Shown: positions 15,420-21,027, counted from the first letter of the stretch. The stretch is 31,000 bases of DNA from Symbiodinium natans (GCA_905221605.1 CAJNDS010002187.1:64001-95000), one strand, 5' to 3'. Notes: generated from the letters alone by a model not told the origin. Numbers and translations: made by a program.

Positions 15420-16900
15420 GTTATTTGTTTTTTTAACCCAAGGGCCCCAATCCATTTGCGGCACGTGGAGGCTTTCCAGGATGGCTTGTTGAGGGTATCA
15501 AGGGGCTCATGAGGAGCAGCTCCAGGAAGTTGCCCATGAAACCCCCCGAAAGCCCTCAAACCATCAGCTCAGAAGCCCTAATCCTGAAACCCCCCAAAAG
15601 TTCTAAAAACCCGAAAGCTTGAAACCCGAAACCCTAAAGCCCTGAAGCCCTAAACCCTAAAGCCCTAAAGCTCTAAACCCAACAGCCCTGAAGCCCTAAA
15701 CCCTTAAACCCTAAGCCCTGATAAGCTCTGAATTTACTTTGGTCCCAGGTTCGTGCTTTGTGCGGTGGAAGCTTCGCTTGCCAGCACCCTGCGATGATAT
15801 TGGGGTGGGGGTGGGTAGGCGGGGTTAGGGTTAGGGTTGAGGGTTTAGGGTTGAGGGTTGAGGCTTTAGGGTTGTTGAGAATTGCGGCCACGTTGTGAGA
15901 CAGCTCATTGCTTGATCTTGGCTTCCTTTTGCTGCGCCGGATGGGCTATGTCATATCGCTCGGTACTCGGATCTTGAGAAGTGCACTGCGGCGGCGTTCA
16001 GGGACTGCTGCCGGAGTACGCTCGATAGTTACGAAGCAGAAGCTGTGAGATCTCTTTTCACAAGGAACATTCCTTCAAATCTATGGGGTTTCTTATGAGC
16101 GTTTATAGGGCTTGTAGAGTTTATACGTGTTTATGGGGCTTACAGGGCTCTGTAATGGCCATTGCCCTCCCAGTCTCTACAATGGCTTCCCTTGCGCCTG
16201 CAATCCCTGCAAAGGCCGAAGCCCCTGCAGTCTCCCGAAAAAAAGCTGCAAGTTTTGTGGGCTTCGGTTTTTGGGTTTTGCGCTTAGGGTCTAGGGTTTA
16301 GGGCTTACAGGGTTTAGGGCTTACAGGGTTTAGGGTTTAGGGTTTAGGGTTTAGGGTTTAGGGTTTAGGGTTTAGGGTTTAGGGCAACTGCAAGCCCCAC
16401 ACCGCTCCTCGTCGCTGTCAAGGCAGTCCCTTGGGGCACCGGGTGGCCCAGCTTCCGGCTCCCATCCGAACGGAGACTCGGTGTGTAAGTAAGGGTTTTG
16501 GGTTCAGGGTTGAGGGTTCAGGGTTGAGGGTTCAGGTTTTAGGGTTTAGGGTTTAGGGTTAGGGGTTAGGGGTTAGGGTTTAGGGTTTAGGGTGTAGAGT
16601 AAGCCAAAACCTCAACCCCAGAACCCTAGATCACTAAATCCTAAGGACCTAATCGTGGTGCAGTCCATGTTTTTTTGTTATGTTTTGTGGGGTGGGGGCA
16701 ACCTAAACCCTAAACCCTAAACCCTACACCCTAAATCCTAAACCCTGAATCCTAAACCCTGAACCCTAAACCCTGAACCCTAAACCCACTGAGGTGTGCA
16801 CTACCTTGGTGATCCTCCCTTTCGGGCCGCTCTTCCTCCAGGGTCTCCAGTCCATGGCCCGGGAGTGCAGTGAGCAAGGCGGCCTTGCAGGGCTCGGCCC
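1993..16900 (+). CDS. Wax-synthase-like MBOAT acyltransferase, multi-exon
   Basis: Probable membrane-bound O-acyltransferase of the wax-synthase/MBOAT_2 type, which moves a fatty-acyl group from acyl-CoA onto an alcohol in the ER membrane. Exons inferred by eye: 1993-2043 (hydrophobic helix), 2418-2461, 2894-2932 (S-I-R-E-F-W-G-R-R-W-N), 3722-3766 (V-V-H-R-L-M-K-R-T-F-F), 14429-14497, 14716-14801 (S-G-L-F-H-E-Y, presumed catalytic His), 15044-15125 (hydrophobic), 15443-15525, 15749-about 15790, and 16794-about 16900 (hydrophobic). Phases agree through 15749 with AG acceptors; donors include GT, GC, GA and one doubtful GG. Motif order and spacing match the family. The retrotransposon fills the 3767-14428 intron in antisense. 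The 5' end is not found, and the 3' end is uncertain: a stop-bearing exon at 19225-19286 could be its last. The span given is a gene span, not continuous coding. Confidence 0.62.
2060..2350. repeat. TTTAGGG array, island, CCCTAAA array
   Basis: 2060-2152 is TTTAGGG with two TTGAGGG variants. 2153-2239 is a unique island with no supported exon. 2240-2348 is CCCTAAA with some CCCCAAA. In the gene model this is the intron between 2043 and 2418. Confidence 0.88.
2478..2890. repeat. GGGTTCA and TTTAGGG array, then degenerate CCCTAAA
   Basis: About eight GGGTTCA units switch sharply to about nine TTTAGGG units (2478-2595). 2596-2640 is a short island and 2641-2890 is decayed CCCTAAA. This is the inferred intron before the FWGRRWN exon. 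Confidence 0.88.
2894..2932 (+). CDS. MBOAT exon with FWGRRWN motif
   Basis: After a CCCAG acceptor, 13 codons read V-S-I-R-E-F-W-G-R-R-W-N-L. The FWxRRWN signature is characteristic of plant and algal wax synthases and related MBOAT_2 acyltransferases. It joins in phase to 2418-2461 upstream, whose end repeats the GTGTC at this acceptor, and to 3722-3766 downstream, giving the family's W-N-x-V-V-H-R arrangement. The inferred donor is GC at 2933. Confidence 0.72.
3001..3235. repeat. CCCCTAAA 8-mer array
   Basis: About 25 tandem copies of an 8-bp unit CCCCTAAA, with a short block of CCCCTAGA. The register is 8 bp, not the canonical 7. Confidence 0.92.
3236..4032. repeat. Islands and decayed arrays up to the retroelement
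   Basis: 3236-3370 and 3545-3660 are unique with no supported gene. 3372-3540 is decayed G-rich repeat. 3661-3780 holds the short MBOAT exon 3722-3766. 3781-3870 is G-rich. 3948-4032 is CCCCAAA/CCCTAAA and forms the immediate left flank of the retrotransposon. Confidence 0.75.
4028..4032. repeat. Left target-site duplication CCCTA
   Basis: CCCTA directly precedes the left LTR and recurs at 13944-13948 directly after the right LTR. Five bp is the usual length for copia integrases. Because CCCTA is also part of the local repeat, chance identity cannot be excluded, but it falls exactly at the LTR borders. Confidence 0.8.
4033..4253 (-). repeat. 3' LTR (221 bp)
   Basis: Identical base for base to 13723-13943; similarity stops on both sides at the target duplication. 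In element orientation it begins TGCGGAGCTG and ends CCCCGTA. It contains the spliced-leader-like segment at 4168-4182. Confidence 0.97.
4168..4182 (-). promoter_or_regulatory. Dinoflagellate spliced-leader relict in 3' LTR
   Basis: On the element strand this reads CCATTTTGGCTCAAG, equal to the last 15 nt of the conserved 22-nt dinoflagellate spliced leader. Just upstream is CCGAAAA where the leader has CCGTAG. It is followed by ACTGGG, not by the leader gene's intron start, so it looks like a spliced product copied back into DNA. Confidence 0.8.
4254..4266 (-). other. Polypurine tract for plus-strand priming
   Basis: On the element strand this reads AGGACAGGGGGAG and abuts the 3' LTR. Position and purine content match the plus-strand primer of LTR retroelements. 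Confidence 0.82.
4267..4439 (-). other. 3' untranslated part of the retroelement
   Basis: 173 bases lie between the polyprotein TAA (4440-4442) and the polypurine tract. No separate gene or convincing structured element is seen. Confidence 0.7.
4440..13661 (-). CDS. Copia Gag-Pol polyprotein with MTase-like and 2OG-oxygenase-like domains
   Basis: 3073 codons from the first ATG (13661; the frame opens slightly upstream at a TTG) to TAA. Domains, numbered from that ATG: Gag core about 423-654; CCCH finger C704, C714, C720, H724; CCHC knuckle C734, C737, H742, C747; two protease-like repeats with DTAATH (D863) and DSGASH (D1024); C5-methyltransferase-like module with HLFSG (1223-1227), ELD (E1242, D1244), GGPPC (C1278), ESP (E1354) and KPTT (1423-1426); integrase HHCC (H1518, H1523, C1530, C1533) and DD35E (D1557, D1707, E1743); dioxygenase-like module about 2049-2193 with HRD (H2106, D2108), GQLWV, H2174 and R2183; RVT_2 reverse transcriptase with D2464 and YVDD (2574-2577); RNase H D2763, E2803, D2841, D2890; hydrophobic 2923-2939 and 2982-3000; Cys-rich tail C3029, C3036, C3050, C3053. 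No frameshift separates gag and pol. Activity of the two modification modules is unproven. Confidence 0.96.
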   Translation of the reverse strand: MDMLRRRSEPGLSSAANEAEENRGDGGEERQQMVQTLTDGREVAIVQPTSQVENEVVPVPAANPFWSERAHEEMRLRQSRPASLPASGGDRSGEETRRPPSLPELRDREPVPAERPSSGLMGQMERGNIGETQGEEELIPDLSGEEQGEDMAVVKRALKELLVQTKELGNRLHRVEEKSYTSAASGSASRARSTGVVDANAAYPLGMTPEKQYLPGQVFYTDGRGGFWTVLPDGTWLPIEGYDLPKGCDLQPLPEPRKGDVHVEDEKEVPMMHVTEGKKPSRLPPLNYPMGGSASGGYASGPPGLTHVPITSLPSGVDGSAALLGNQPGFVSARETSMQENSAGSGGYTMVDDVPYRWKMIAGKLELEKVPLTAFTPGMGHGLPQGPGGRVSLPPGAVVPRGMPNIGDSSGTERPEALGKHVMSLPTLADYTPSNPTALGDWIAMIEPMLSSLTDTGRVWWQSVYTKAYEAYAKWLSVSPLERLGIKAELEGLKGVRTVHVLLEQRAVSLLLQAIPERLKTEIVSTRMLGSVMIFYKLLTFYQPGGANERSTMLNFLVQPSSATSISEAIKGVRQWAQWRSRLRELRASEPDATLLIKGLDALSSALLAKHPTVHFRVASFREKLGVDYSPTSETATQLAEMLQAEFELLLHSAGEQEVKQDSDAKKRARLNKAQKGTGDETEEGDKGKGKGKRYSGDGERPFCWIYGKTEAGCKFGSRCKFRHDKDSLERGRCFECGAIGHLQPQCPYKDGVSSNADLNPERNRSKGNSPKGGKGGKGAKWGNAKKAEVAEVGDEMAHAGLDKGSASPSSPSTTNQVLAEALEVLKSMKLSSAQSASSGDPSVRMLCDSGLFQQEGRVALVDTAATHLVRTLFPWECLPDTTVMVQSALGGVTMRITEKGTLIREDNGPLIIPLWLILEFGANLTVINGMCHVSAKSSLDQLLWFEHGCLVMDYKTAEKMVLHAERQRASLSHSQWRNGRADCGVGSSDATLLPKQGEGRGVCVLHVARVSDTNECSGMGMLDSGASHPLRSLRPGEQLPQQKVLVSLAVGSREMCITPGGTLVTPEMVDPLVPIGKASALVGLRVQWRGGKCTASHPVLGELRVRDLNGCPCLEKEVALQIIDEMDWCSPKQALKVARMVQGCPNTDNEVAVKASLQSAARTASANEEEFVQACWRFLRWYYGDIPENMLMELLPRGDIAALPFNRHKRRRLARAKRVVVHLFSGKQKWHFPSRDVEVLELDLKKGGDLHNSSVWKYLLHLAAEGKVVAVVGGPPCRTVSRLRGEDGGPPVLRRRCGPERLGLKSLPWPHQELAQKDGVLLLKMLFLYDVAVHSRCGTAEVINGSSVFFGMESPGDPELIGKDFSQNGKTVLSAEDLVDGSQEGLSSPTFWSWPEVKSFCERYGMYAAHFDQGALGHALVKPTTFLVSDMELWESLEQVRVVVPWSATFASTLEERIGQSSIWARWAFGLVKRIRHRLAQWLHESDAEREAMVLKKEEREGTLRRLTTEERAFRDHCLRGHIPFRRDCQICVSAAGKERRHLRRKHGDAYTLSLDLAGPYKCSKDAHQQKPRHAVIGVYQFPMLDPNVGRPLEKEEDADEVEDQVADEGAGVGEWLGDAVANFEEEDSAPVEPAPVLEAEVLKIQASEKSWKELRDHLTQPVRMINFVMVEPIVDKQQTTVLSAVQRMMVRLQRHGYPALRIHSDRAGEFVNARFRSFCETRLIYRTTGDPGVPQTNGRVEACVGLFKRGVRSLLKEARLGPAYWALAARHWSMLRWQKAERELGLKPKALLPFGAQIQVKRRPWELLGPDGTKKGRQWVDRTQPALLLGPCDDLPGGYWVEAQGTAKDPDELVLFPCTTIFSNIKEPPALELEGVVEEQEPSPPEHRLKGKKPALRFADEEGPPLPPPRDPPAHRRLKEKSPASSLRGHVGSLRLLRKRGESPPLEIFEDDMQGLGELEENADVEDNVPGDEYWPTCCSPHENAYLVCKSETAEDGTQLEKEEQKAKSMYERSMYDYVDCEELLEGIVYPKRVNRRGGINNWCTSTRALVLGHYTHGGVCGITKETHRRPWLCRYLTSFVRHHNPEAKFSALQISCNAPVSLHRDSHNEKHCCNYVCGFGDYKEGQLWVEDEKVLEEGAEVVEQSYGKKVLPGKLVDIHWNFMSFFPRKLHGPMPWKGNRVSLTGYTPAFMERLSYKDRCYLLQCKFPLPEPQAEEGETRKWLKMTLRETSLDDLAEEVDYAVFEAHQWALEEHLSIRRLIAEQECCILDEFHGSANESNEEKGSETREWLVKAKRAEEQLSRFLVKAAQVQQVVQENTALEAAEEVEFLQTKTIPTQEAMQELEKWRDSLSDEVKSLVKELEVVEPTTQEKLDKLAEEPNAPVIEYVPSLVVFTRKQGTGRRRARICACGNFISSTAATEYEGPRSLSRHSLYAPGLDSTTFRCQVRHAAHMVWIIAGLDISKAFLTAPMNRAQREGRLVVVQPPRAAVKLGLCTKEERWIVRKALYGLAESPAAWVEWRDQRLQGMSWVSKDGQAMSFQRSNADPSLFLIMAQEKPEGASKLVGTMGLYVDDFLMAGTMTVLREALEQIRKEWKTSEPEFCGPGCGDGFLKFLGVQIWYRNGSFFLNQEDFVRDLLNRRGYQIDETGKGSNLPMVKETPGEEEEVDIPSLRAAQGAVGEFLWVAIKTRPDLAFCTSQLSLWTSRRPRFVVKKAEEVFRYLAATPTLGLTFGAIATCEKERNEVLRYGRGVKVVESYADASFAAGENEKSHSGAVVVWGDCPVMWATQRQSTVALSTAEAELHASIEGATMIQSCTPIIAALVGTGEESLQKVLYTDSVSTCSIIQYPAGSWRTRHLRIRAAGVRSLVDRGYMVIAHLRGEYMIADLLTKLMSGQVYAKQKALWGLQLLVQGTDLKRASLAMAVMMVAASLQGMATGGEEVSAAGFFCSEEGVCQVANTSTVMVLAQGIEMVINNSDLVAYLVAAIIIWELTWCLFRRLYKWLWIKKVVVIPASATLYTTVGGNCMHASSDCDVLRYSQPRAKTLCKHCLKDGWVVNAEFLGEERAAGT
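13674..13722 (-). other. Retroelement 5' leader
   Basis: Only about 60 nt separate the 5' LTR from the first ATG. It contains the primer-binding site and a TAGGTAAGA resembling a GT splice donor. An in-frame TAG at 13704-13706 sets the upstream limit of the reading frame, and the codon at 13671-13673 is TTG. Confidence 0.75.
13711..13722 (-). other. Primer-binding site, initiator tRNA-Met anticodon region
   Basis: On the element strand GGTTATGAGCCC directly follows the 5' LTR. Its complement GGGCTCATAACC matches the anticodon stem-loop of eukaryotic initiator tRNA-Met (yeast type; CAT is the anticodon), not the tRNA 3' end. Drosophila copia and yeast Ty5 prime from such an internal half-tRNA, and copia's site starts similarly. 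Confidence 0.82.
13723..13943 (-). repeat. 5' LTR (221 bp)
   Basis: Identical to 4033-4253. It should hold promoter and polyadenylation signals. No TATA box is obvious in the first 70 bases, as is common in dinoflagellates. If transcripts begin at the spliced-leader-like segment, U3 would be about 65 to 75 bp. Confidence 0.97.
13858..13872 (-). promoter_or_regulatory. Dinoflagellate spliced-leader relict in 5' LTR
   Basis: Same 15-nt leader match as in the other LTR. In the 5' LTR it lies about 136 nt upstream of the primer-binding site, where an R-region start would be expected. Confidence 0.8.
13944..13948. repeat. Right target-site duplication CCCTA
   Basis: Matches 4028-4032 and adjoins the right LTR exactly; the flank continues as CCCTCAAA/CCCTAAA repeat. 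Confidence 0.8.
13949..14420. repeat. CCCTCAAA/CCCTAAA array, island, G-rich array
   Basis: 13949-14100 is C-rich with an alternating 7/8-bp register. 14101-14195 is a GC-rich unique island with no recognised protein. 14196-14410 is degenerate TTTAGGG with TTGAGGG units. All of it lies in the inferred MBOAT intron. Confidence 0.85.
14429..14497 (+). CDS. MBOAT inferred exon before the SGLFHE exon
   Basis: After a GGGAAG acceptor 23 codons stay open to a GT donor at 14498, in phase with the next exon. The segment contains D-S-W-I-D-G-A-G-K-L-K-D-H. It is assigned to the acyltransferase only by position and phase. Confidence 0.5.
14716..14801 (+). CDS. MBOAT exon with SGLFHEY motif
   Basis: After a CTAAG acceptor the frame reads V-M-S-G-L-F-H-E-Y-M. 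SGLxHE is the conserved active-site region of wax-synthase-like MBOAT proteins, and the His is the presumed catalytic residue. It ends AG|GC in phase 2 and joins the hydrophobic exon at 15044-15125 through an AGG Arg codon. Together with FWGRRWN upstream this is the main support for the gene call. Confidence 0.7.
14836..15003. repeat. CCCTAAA array
   Basis: About 22 units, mostly perfect, with three CCCTCAAA and one 6-bp unit. Another decayed C-rich stretch lies at 14510-14706. Both are inferred introns. Confidence 0.92.
15044..15125 (+). CDS. MBOAT hydrophobic exon
   Basis: 27 codons after an AG|G acceptor, containing W-D-Y-V-P-G-L-P-L-L-F-F-L-I-Q-H, a likely membrane segment. Wax synthases have a membrane helix shortly after SGLxHE. 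The end is uncertain because the best-phased donor would be GG at 15126; a GA donor one base later would shift phase. Confidence 0.5.
15129..15445. repeat. TTTAGGG array, decayed C-rich array, ATT microsatellite
   Basis: 15129-15190 is nine perfect TTTAGGG units. 15205-15345 is degenerate C-rich repeat. 15376-15420 is about 15 ATT units followed by a T-rich stretch before a possible AG acceptor at 15441-15442. Confidence 0.9.
15443..15525 (+). CDS. Possible MBOAT exon
   Basis: After AACCCAAG the frame reads G-P-N-P-F-A-A-R-G-G-F-P-G-W-L-V-E and stays open to AG|GA at 15525, in phase with the island at 15749-15790 (F-V-L-C-A-V-E-A-S). Support is by phase only. Confidence 0.38.
15546..16793. 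other. Decayed arrays and unrecognised islands
   Basis: 15546-15722 is decayed C-rich repeat and 15815-15880 G-rich. 15890-16100 is a unique island whose + frame from about 15945 is open for about 50 codons to a TGA at 16095; no family recognised. 16155-16250 encodes an Ala/Pro-rich stretch beginning M-A-I-A-L-P-V, possibly a targeting leader but weak. 16275-16385 and 16493-16597 are TTTAGGG arrays around a unique island (16386-16490). 16700-16788 is CCCTAAA. Confidence 0.5.
16794..16900 (+). CDS. Possible late MBOAT exon, hydrophobic
   Basis: After an AG acceptor at 16793 the frame reads V-C-T-T-L-V-I-L-P-F-G-P-L-F-L-Q, a likely membrane helix followed by a polar stretch. A helix of this kind fits the C-terminal end of wax-synthase-like proteins. 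The end is not fixed. Confidence 0.4.
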
Positions 16901-16908
16901 TGGCTTGC

Positions 16909-18000
16909 CCTAAACCCTACAGTAAACCCTAAACCCTAAACCCTAAACCCTAAACCCTAAACCCTAAACCCTAAACCGTAAACCGTAAACCGTAAACCGT
17001 AAACCGTAAAACCCTAAACCCTAAACCGTAAACCGTAAAACCCTAAACCCTAAACCCTGAACCCTAAACCCCAAACCCTGAACCCGAAACACCAAACCCT
17101 AAACCCTAAACCCTAAACTCTCAACTCTAAACCCCAAACTCTCAACTCTAAACCCGAAGCCCTAAGCCCGAACCCCAATCGGAGCACTTGGCTTGCTGGG
17201 GAGGTCAAACCTTCTCCCTTGTGCCCTCGGGTGCCTCCGGGGACTTCGGCACTCCTCCGCTGGACTGGATCTTCTGCGGCGTGGTGGGGGCCCTTGAGGG
17301 GGCAGGGGTTTGGGGTTGAGGGTTGAGGGGCTCATGTGTTTAAGGGGGTTAGGGTTTAGGGTTTAGGGTTTAGGAGTTCTGGGGTTTAGGAGTTTAGGGT
17401 TTAGGGTTTAGGGTCCTGGATGTAGGATTCATGGAGGGTTTACAAGTACACACCCGAAGGCAGTTCTAGCAATTACCCCCGATCTATCACCTCCTTCCCA
17501 AGCTCCCCGAGCCTTTCAGCAAAGTCAACCTAAACCCTTAAAGGAAGCCCGAGGCTAACCACCCTAAAGCCCCAACCCGTCCAAGAGCGATCGAAACAAA
17601 CCCAACACCTTAAACCCTGAATCCGAAAACGCGCTAGAGCCCTAATCCCCCTGCCAAGAGCCCCAGGACCGAATACACCCCCTTCAACAAAACCCTTAAG
17701 TCCCCCAAGGAGCACTGAGCTGTGGCTTTGGGGTATTCGGGGATTAGGGTTTAGGGTTTTAGGGCTTTAGGGTTTTAGGGTTTTAGGGTTTTAGGGTTTA
17801 GGGTTTTAGGGTTTTAGGGTTTTAGGGTTAAGGGGTTTAGGCCGTTCAGGAAATCCTTGCGTCCTGCCAAACCCTCTACACCCTACACCCCAAACCCCAA
17901 ACCCTAAACCCTAAACCCTAGACCCTAAATCCTAAACCCCAAACCCCAAACCCTAAAACCTCAAACCCTAAAACCTTAAACTCTAAGCCCGAAACCCTAA
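16909..18000. repeat. C-rich and G-rich arrays with CCGTAAA block
   Basis: 16909-17170 is CCCTAAA with two blocks of CCGTAAA. 17175-17300 is an island with an open + frame (contains P-L-D-W-I-F-C-G-V-V-G), no family recognised. 17305-17420 is G-rich. 17421-17735 is a unique to decayed C-rich mix. 17740-17850 is an 8-mer TTTTAGGG array. 17868-18000 is CCCTAAA. Confidence 0.8.
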
Positions 18001-18024
18001 CCCGCCTGGTGCTTTTTTCCTGAG

Positions 18025-18110
18025 GTGGGCCTTGTAGCCTCGGCACGGGCCGCCGCGCGAAAAGAGATTCGCAGCATCTTGGCTTGGACTTCCAACCCAA
18101 GGGTTCAGGG
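18025..18110 (+). other. Exon-like island
   Basis: A GC-rich island after TTTTTTCCTGAG with two open + frames, one Ala/Arg-rich (S-A-R-A-A-A-R-K-E-I-R). It may belong to the gene that ends at 19286. No family recognised. Confidence 0.28.
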
Positions 18111-18196
18111 TTTTGGCTTTTTTTGGGGTTTAGGGTTTCTGGGTATTTCGGGGATTTTCGGGTTTTGGGGGTTTTGGCTTTTTGGATATTTTTTTT

Positions 18197-18197
<1 letters not shown>

Positions 18198-18278
<81 letters not shown>
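18198..18278. repeat. 81-nt poly-T run
   Basis: Uninterrupted T from 18198 to 18278 in a T-rich region, followed by TTC repeats at about 18365-18390. On the minus strand it is poly-A. Read length here may be unreliable because of homopolymer errors. Confidence 0.9.
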
Positions 18279-18280
<2 letters not shown>

Positions 18281-18360
18281 GGTTTTTGTCATTTTTGGGT
18301 TTGCTTTTTTTAAAGGGTTTTTAGGGTTTTTGGGGGTTATTAGTACTAGTTTTAGTATTA

Positions 18361-18508
18361 GAATTCTTCTTCTTCTTCTTCTTCTTCTTATTTTTATTAT
18401 CATTGTTATTGTTGTTATTATAATTACTATTGTTATCATTATCATTTTTATTCTGATTATTACTATTGTGATTACCATTGTTATTCTTAGTATTATTTGT
18501 CTATTTGC

Positions 18509-18539
<31 letters not shown>

Positions 18540-18549
18540 ATTATTATTA
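18361..18549. repeat. TTC and ATT-type trinucleotide-rich tract
   Basis: About nine TTC units followed by a degenerate ATT/GTT/ATC tract ending in perfect ATT units directly before the telomere-like inverted repeat. Confidence 0.85.
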
Positions 18550-18908
18550 AAACCCTAAACCCTAAACCCTAAACCCTAAACCCTAAACCCTAAACCCTAA
18601 ACCCTAAACCCTAAACCCTAAACCCTAAACCCTAAACCCTAAACCTAAACCCTAAACCCCTAAACCCTAAACCCAAACCCTAACCCTAAACCCTAAACCC
18701 TAACCCTAGGTTTAGGGTTTTAGGGTTTAGGTTTAGGTTTAGGGTTTAGGGTTTAGGGTTTAGGGTTTTTAGGGTTTAGGTTTAGGGTTTAGGGTTTAGG
18801 GTTTAGGGTTTAGGGTTTAGGGTTTAGGGTTTAGGGTTTAGGGTTTAGGGTTTAGGGTTTAGGGTTTAGGGTTTAGGGTTTAGGGTTTAGGGTTTAGGGT
18901 TTAGGGTT
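18550..18908. repeat. Back-to-back telomere-like inverted repeat
   Basis: A (CCCTAAA)n arm of about 159 bp meets a (TTTAGGG)n arm of about 198 bp around 18708, with a few shortened units near the centre. ATT-type repeats flank both sides. The orientation is opposite to that of an end-to-end telomere fusion. Confidence 0.92.
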
Positions 18909-19220
18909 TTTTGTTATTATTATTACTACAATTTTTAGTATTATTGGTATCATGTATTACTTATTTTTCTATTATTATTCTGATCTACTATCATTATTCT
19001 TATTATTGTTATTGTTATTGTTATTGTTATTTCTTATTCTTATTCTTATTCTTATTCTGATTCTGATTCTTATTCTTAGTCTTATTATTATTATTAGGAT
19101 TATTATTATTATGATTATTATAATAGGGTTTCTGGTTTTTTTGGGGTTTTGGGGCTTTGGGGTTTTTGGGTGATTTTAGGGCTTTTTTGAGTTTTTTTAA
19201 AGTTTTTTGTGGGTTTCCGT
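18909..19220. repeat. ATT, TTATTC and T-rich degenerate tract
   Basis: ATT/GTT-rich sequence with a 6-bp TTATTC array (about 19030-19080), then T- and G-rich sequence decaying from TTTAGGG. No gene seen. Confidence 0.85.
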
Positions 19221-19224
19221 CCAG

Positions 19225-19286
19225 GCGTTCAGCCCGCGAAGGCGGGCTACGTGGTGGCGGTGCGGCCCGAGTGCGAGGGCGCTTAG
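19225..19286 (+). CDS. Possible last exon with stop
   Basis: After a CGTCCAG acceptor, 19 codons (V-Q-P-A-K-A-G-Y-V-V-A-V-R-P-E-C) run to TAG at 19284-19286, with strong GC bias at third positions. It could close the MBOAT gene or a separate gene between 17 and 19 kb. Confidence 0.35.
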
Positions 19287-19314
19287 GCCCTGTCGCCTGA
19301 CTTCCCGAAGCCTT

Positions 19315-20074
19315 AAGCCCAAAGCCGTAAGCCCGAAGCCCTGAACCCTGAACCCTACACCCTAAACCCTAAACCCTGAACCCTAAACCCTAAACCCTAA
19401 ACCCCAAACCCCTAAAACCCTAAACCCCCAAAGCCCTAGCCCCAAAACCCCTAAGACCCTACTGTTTTCCATGAGTCTCAGGAGGGCAGGAAGAACTCCG
19501 AGTTGAAAAGCCGTTCGGGCTTGTCTCGGGTTAAGGTTTCAGGGTCTATCTCCGGTTTAAGGGTTTCATTTTTTTTTTTTCCGGTTTTTAGGGCTTTAAG
19601 ATTTCAAGGGTTTCAGGGTGTTAGAGGGTTTTAGGGCTTTAGGGGATCAAGTTTGCACTCTACATGAGGGCCAGGAGTCTTCCCTCCCCTGCAGTTTTCG
19701 TGCGCGCGCCGAAAGCGCGCCCGCCCTGTTGCCCGCGCCAACCTTGGGCCCTCAGAAGAGGTCCTGAGAGAGAGGCAGCCGGGATGGGTGATGATCTCAG
19801 GCCTTCGAATCCCTTCCTTGTAAGGGTAGGGTTTAGGGTTTCGGGTTTGGGGTTTAGGTTTAGGTTTAGGTTTTAGGGTTTAGGGTTTAGGGTTTAAGTT
19901 TAGGGTTTAGGGTTTAGGGTTTAGGGTTTAGGGTTTAGGGTTTAGGGTTTAGGGTTGAGGGTTTAGGGTTTAGGGTTGAGGGTTTAGGGTTTAGGGTTTG
20001 GGTCCCTTGTAGTCAAACCTGAAGGGTGCTTGTGGATGCATTCAAGAGACCTTAGGGTTTAGGATGGGGGGTTA
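19315..20074. repeat. Arrays around a GC-rich island
   Basis: 19315-19455 is CCCTAAA/CCCTGAA. 19530-19645 is decayed G-rich. 19660-19825 is a GC-rich island with an open + frame holding two ATGs (19664 and 19784) and running to a GTAAGG at about 19820; it could be a first exon, no family recognised. 19826-20000 is TTTAGGG. Confidence 0.6.
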
Positions 20075-20172
20075 GGATGTTCCCCCCCATATTAACAGTC
20101 CGGAATAGGGATCACAATTGGGGGGTACGATAATCCCTGTTAAGGACTGCTAGTATAAGGGGCAAACATCCC
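20075..20172. mobile_element. Foldback element copy 1
   Basis: About 98 bp with imperfect inverted ends (GGATGTTCCCCCC and its near complement GGGCAAACATCCC) and internal arms CAGTCC...GGACTG. Related copies lie at 21462 and 25832. No coding capacity, so it is MITE-like. Confidence 0.72.
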
Positions 20173-21027
20173 AAGTTGGGGCATTTTTTGTTCAAGGGTT
20201 GGTAGGGTCTTGTTCCCATCCGGGAAGGCAACAGTATGACTGCATTGCTGCGGACATATTCATTCTCCAGATCTTCTGGGACCCATGGAGGGGATCCTTG
20301 TAAAAAATGGCGCCCTGTAGAGATGACCTAGAGGCTGCTTTTGAGGCGCCTTAGGTACATAGGGACTGGGCAGTTGCTCTAAGGATCTACCTTCGCTTAT
20401 CCCTAAACCCTCCTGGTACCTCGAAGATCGTTCTTCGAGCCAAACGGAAGTGCTCCGGTTTTTAAAATCACGGCCGCTAGGTCTTGAAGGAGCCGGAGGA
20501 AGAGCTTGGGTTTCAGATTTTCGGGAATGTCTCAGTTGGTGTAGAGAGGATCCCATAGGCTAGGGTGTTGTACGACATGCAAATGATCCATGTGCCATGT
20601 GCCTACCTGAATCATGCCCGGCTTTGCCTGCAAGATTGCTTTGTGACGCCCCACACTGTCACGCTCCCAGCAAGCAAAGAGCAAAGCAGCATGTCTTCCG
20701 ATTTTCTGTGGAAGCCCTAAGCCCTAAATCCCAAACCCTAAACCCTAAACCCTAAGCCCCATATCCTAAACCAGCAGTATTGTGCCGGCACTAGCACTAC
20801 CTGAAGCATGAAGCTGAATGGTCGGATGGCCGGTAGGGACTTGCCGAATACTCCTGAGCTTCTCAACCGACGCTCTGAGCTAGCAAGGCTTTGCAAGTGT
20901 TTCTTATGGCAAGGGGCTTTAGGGGGTAGGGGTTTGGGGTGTAGGGGTTTAGGGTTTAGGGGTTTAGGGTTTAGGGTTTAGGGTTTAGGGTTTAGGGTTT
21001 AGGGTTTAGGGTTTAGGGTTTAGGGAC
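20173..21027. other. Unique islands with exon-like frames, and arrays
   Basis: 20190-20560 is the longest unique stretch outside genes; the minus strand is open over 20260-20556 and a short + frame is also open, no family recognised. 20561-20710 is open on + for about 50 codons (contains V-L-Y-D-M-Q-M-I-H-V-P-C). 20711-20772 is CCCTAAA. 20808-20895 begins with ATG and ends AG|GC in phase 2, a possible first exon. 20915-21025 is TTTAGGG. Confidence 0.45.

Noticed and set aside
15278-15559. Minus-strand frame with an Ile run
   Set aside because: Its Ile run is the ATT microsatellite in antisense; the rest overlaps telomere-like repeat.
17918-18572. Lys-rich and Phe-rich frames of 160-190 codons
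   Set aside because: They cross the 81-nt poly-T run and trinucleotide repeats; no protein signal on either side.
18550-18908. Scar of an end-to-end chromosome fusion
   Set aside because: Fusion would give (TTTAGGG)n then (CCCTAAA)n on the + strand; the observed order is the opposite.
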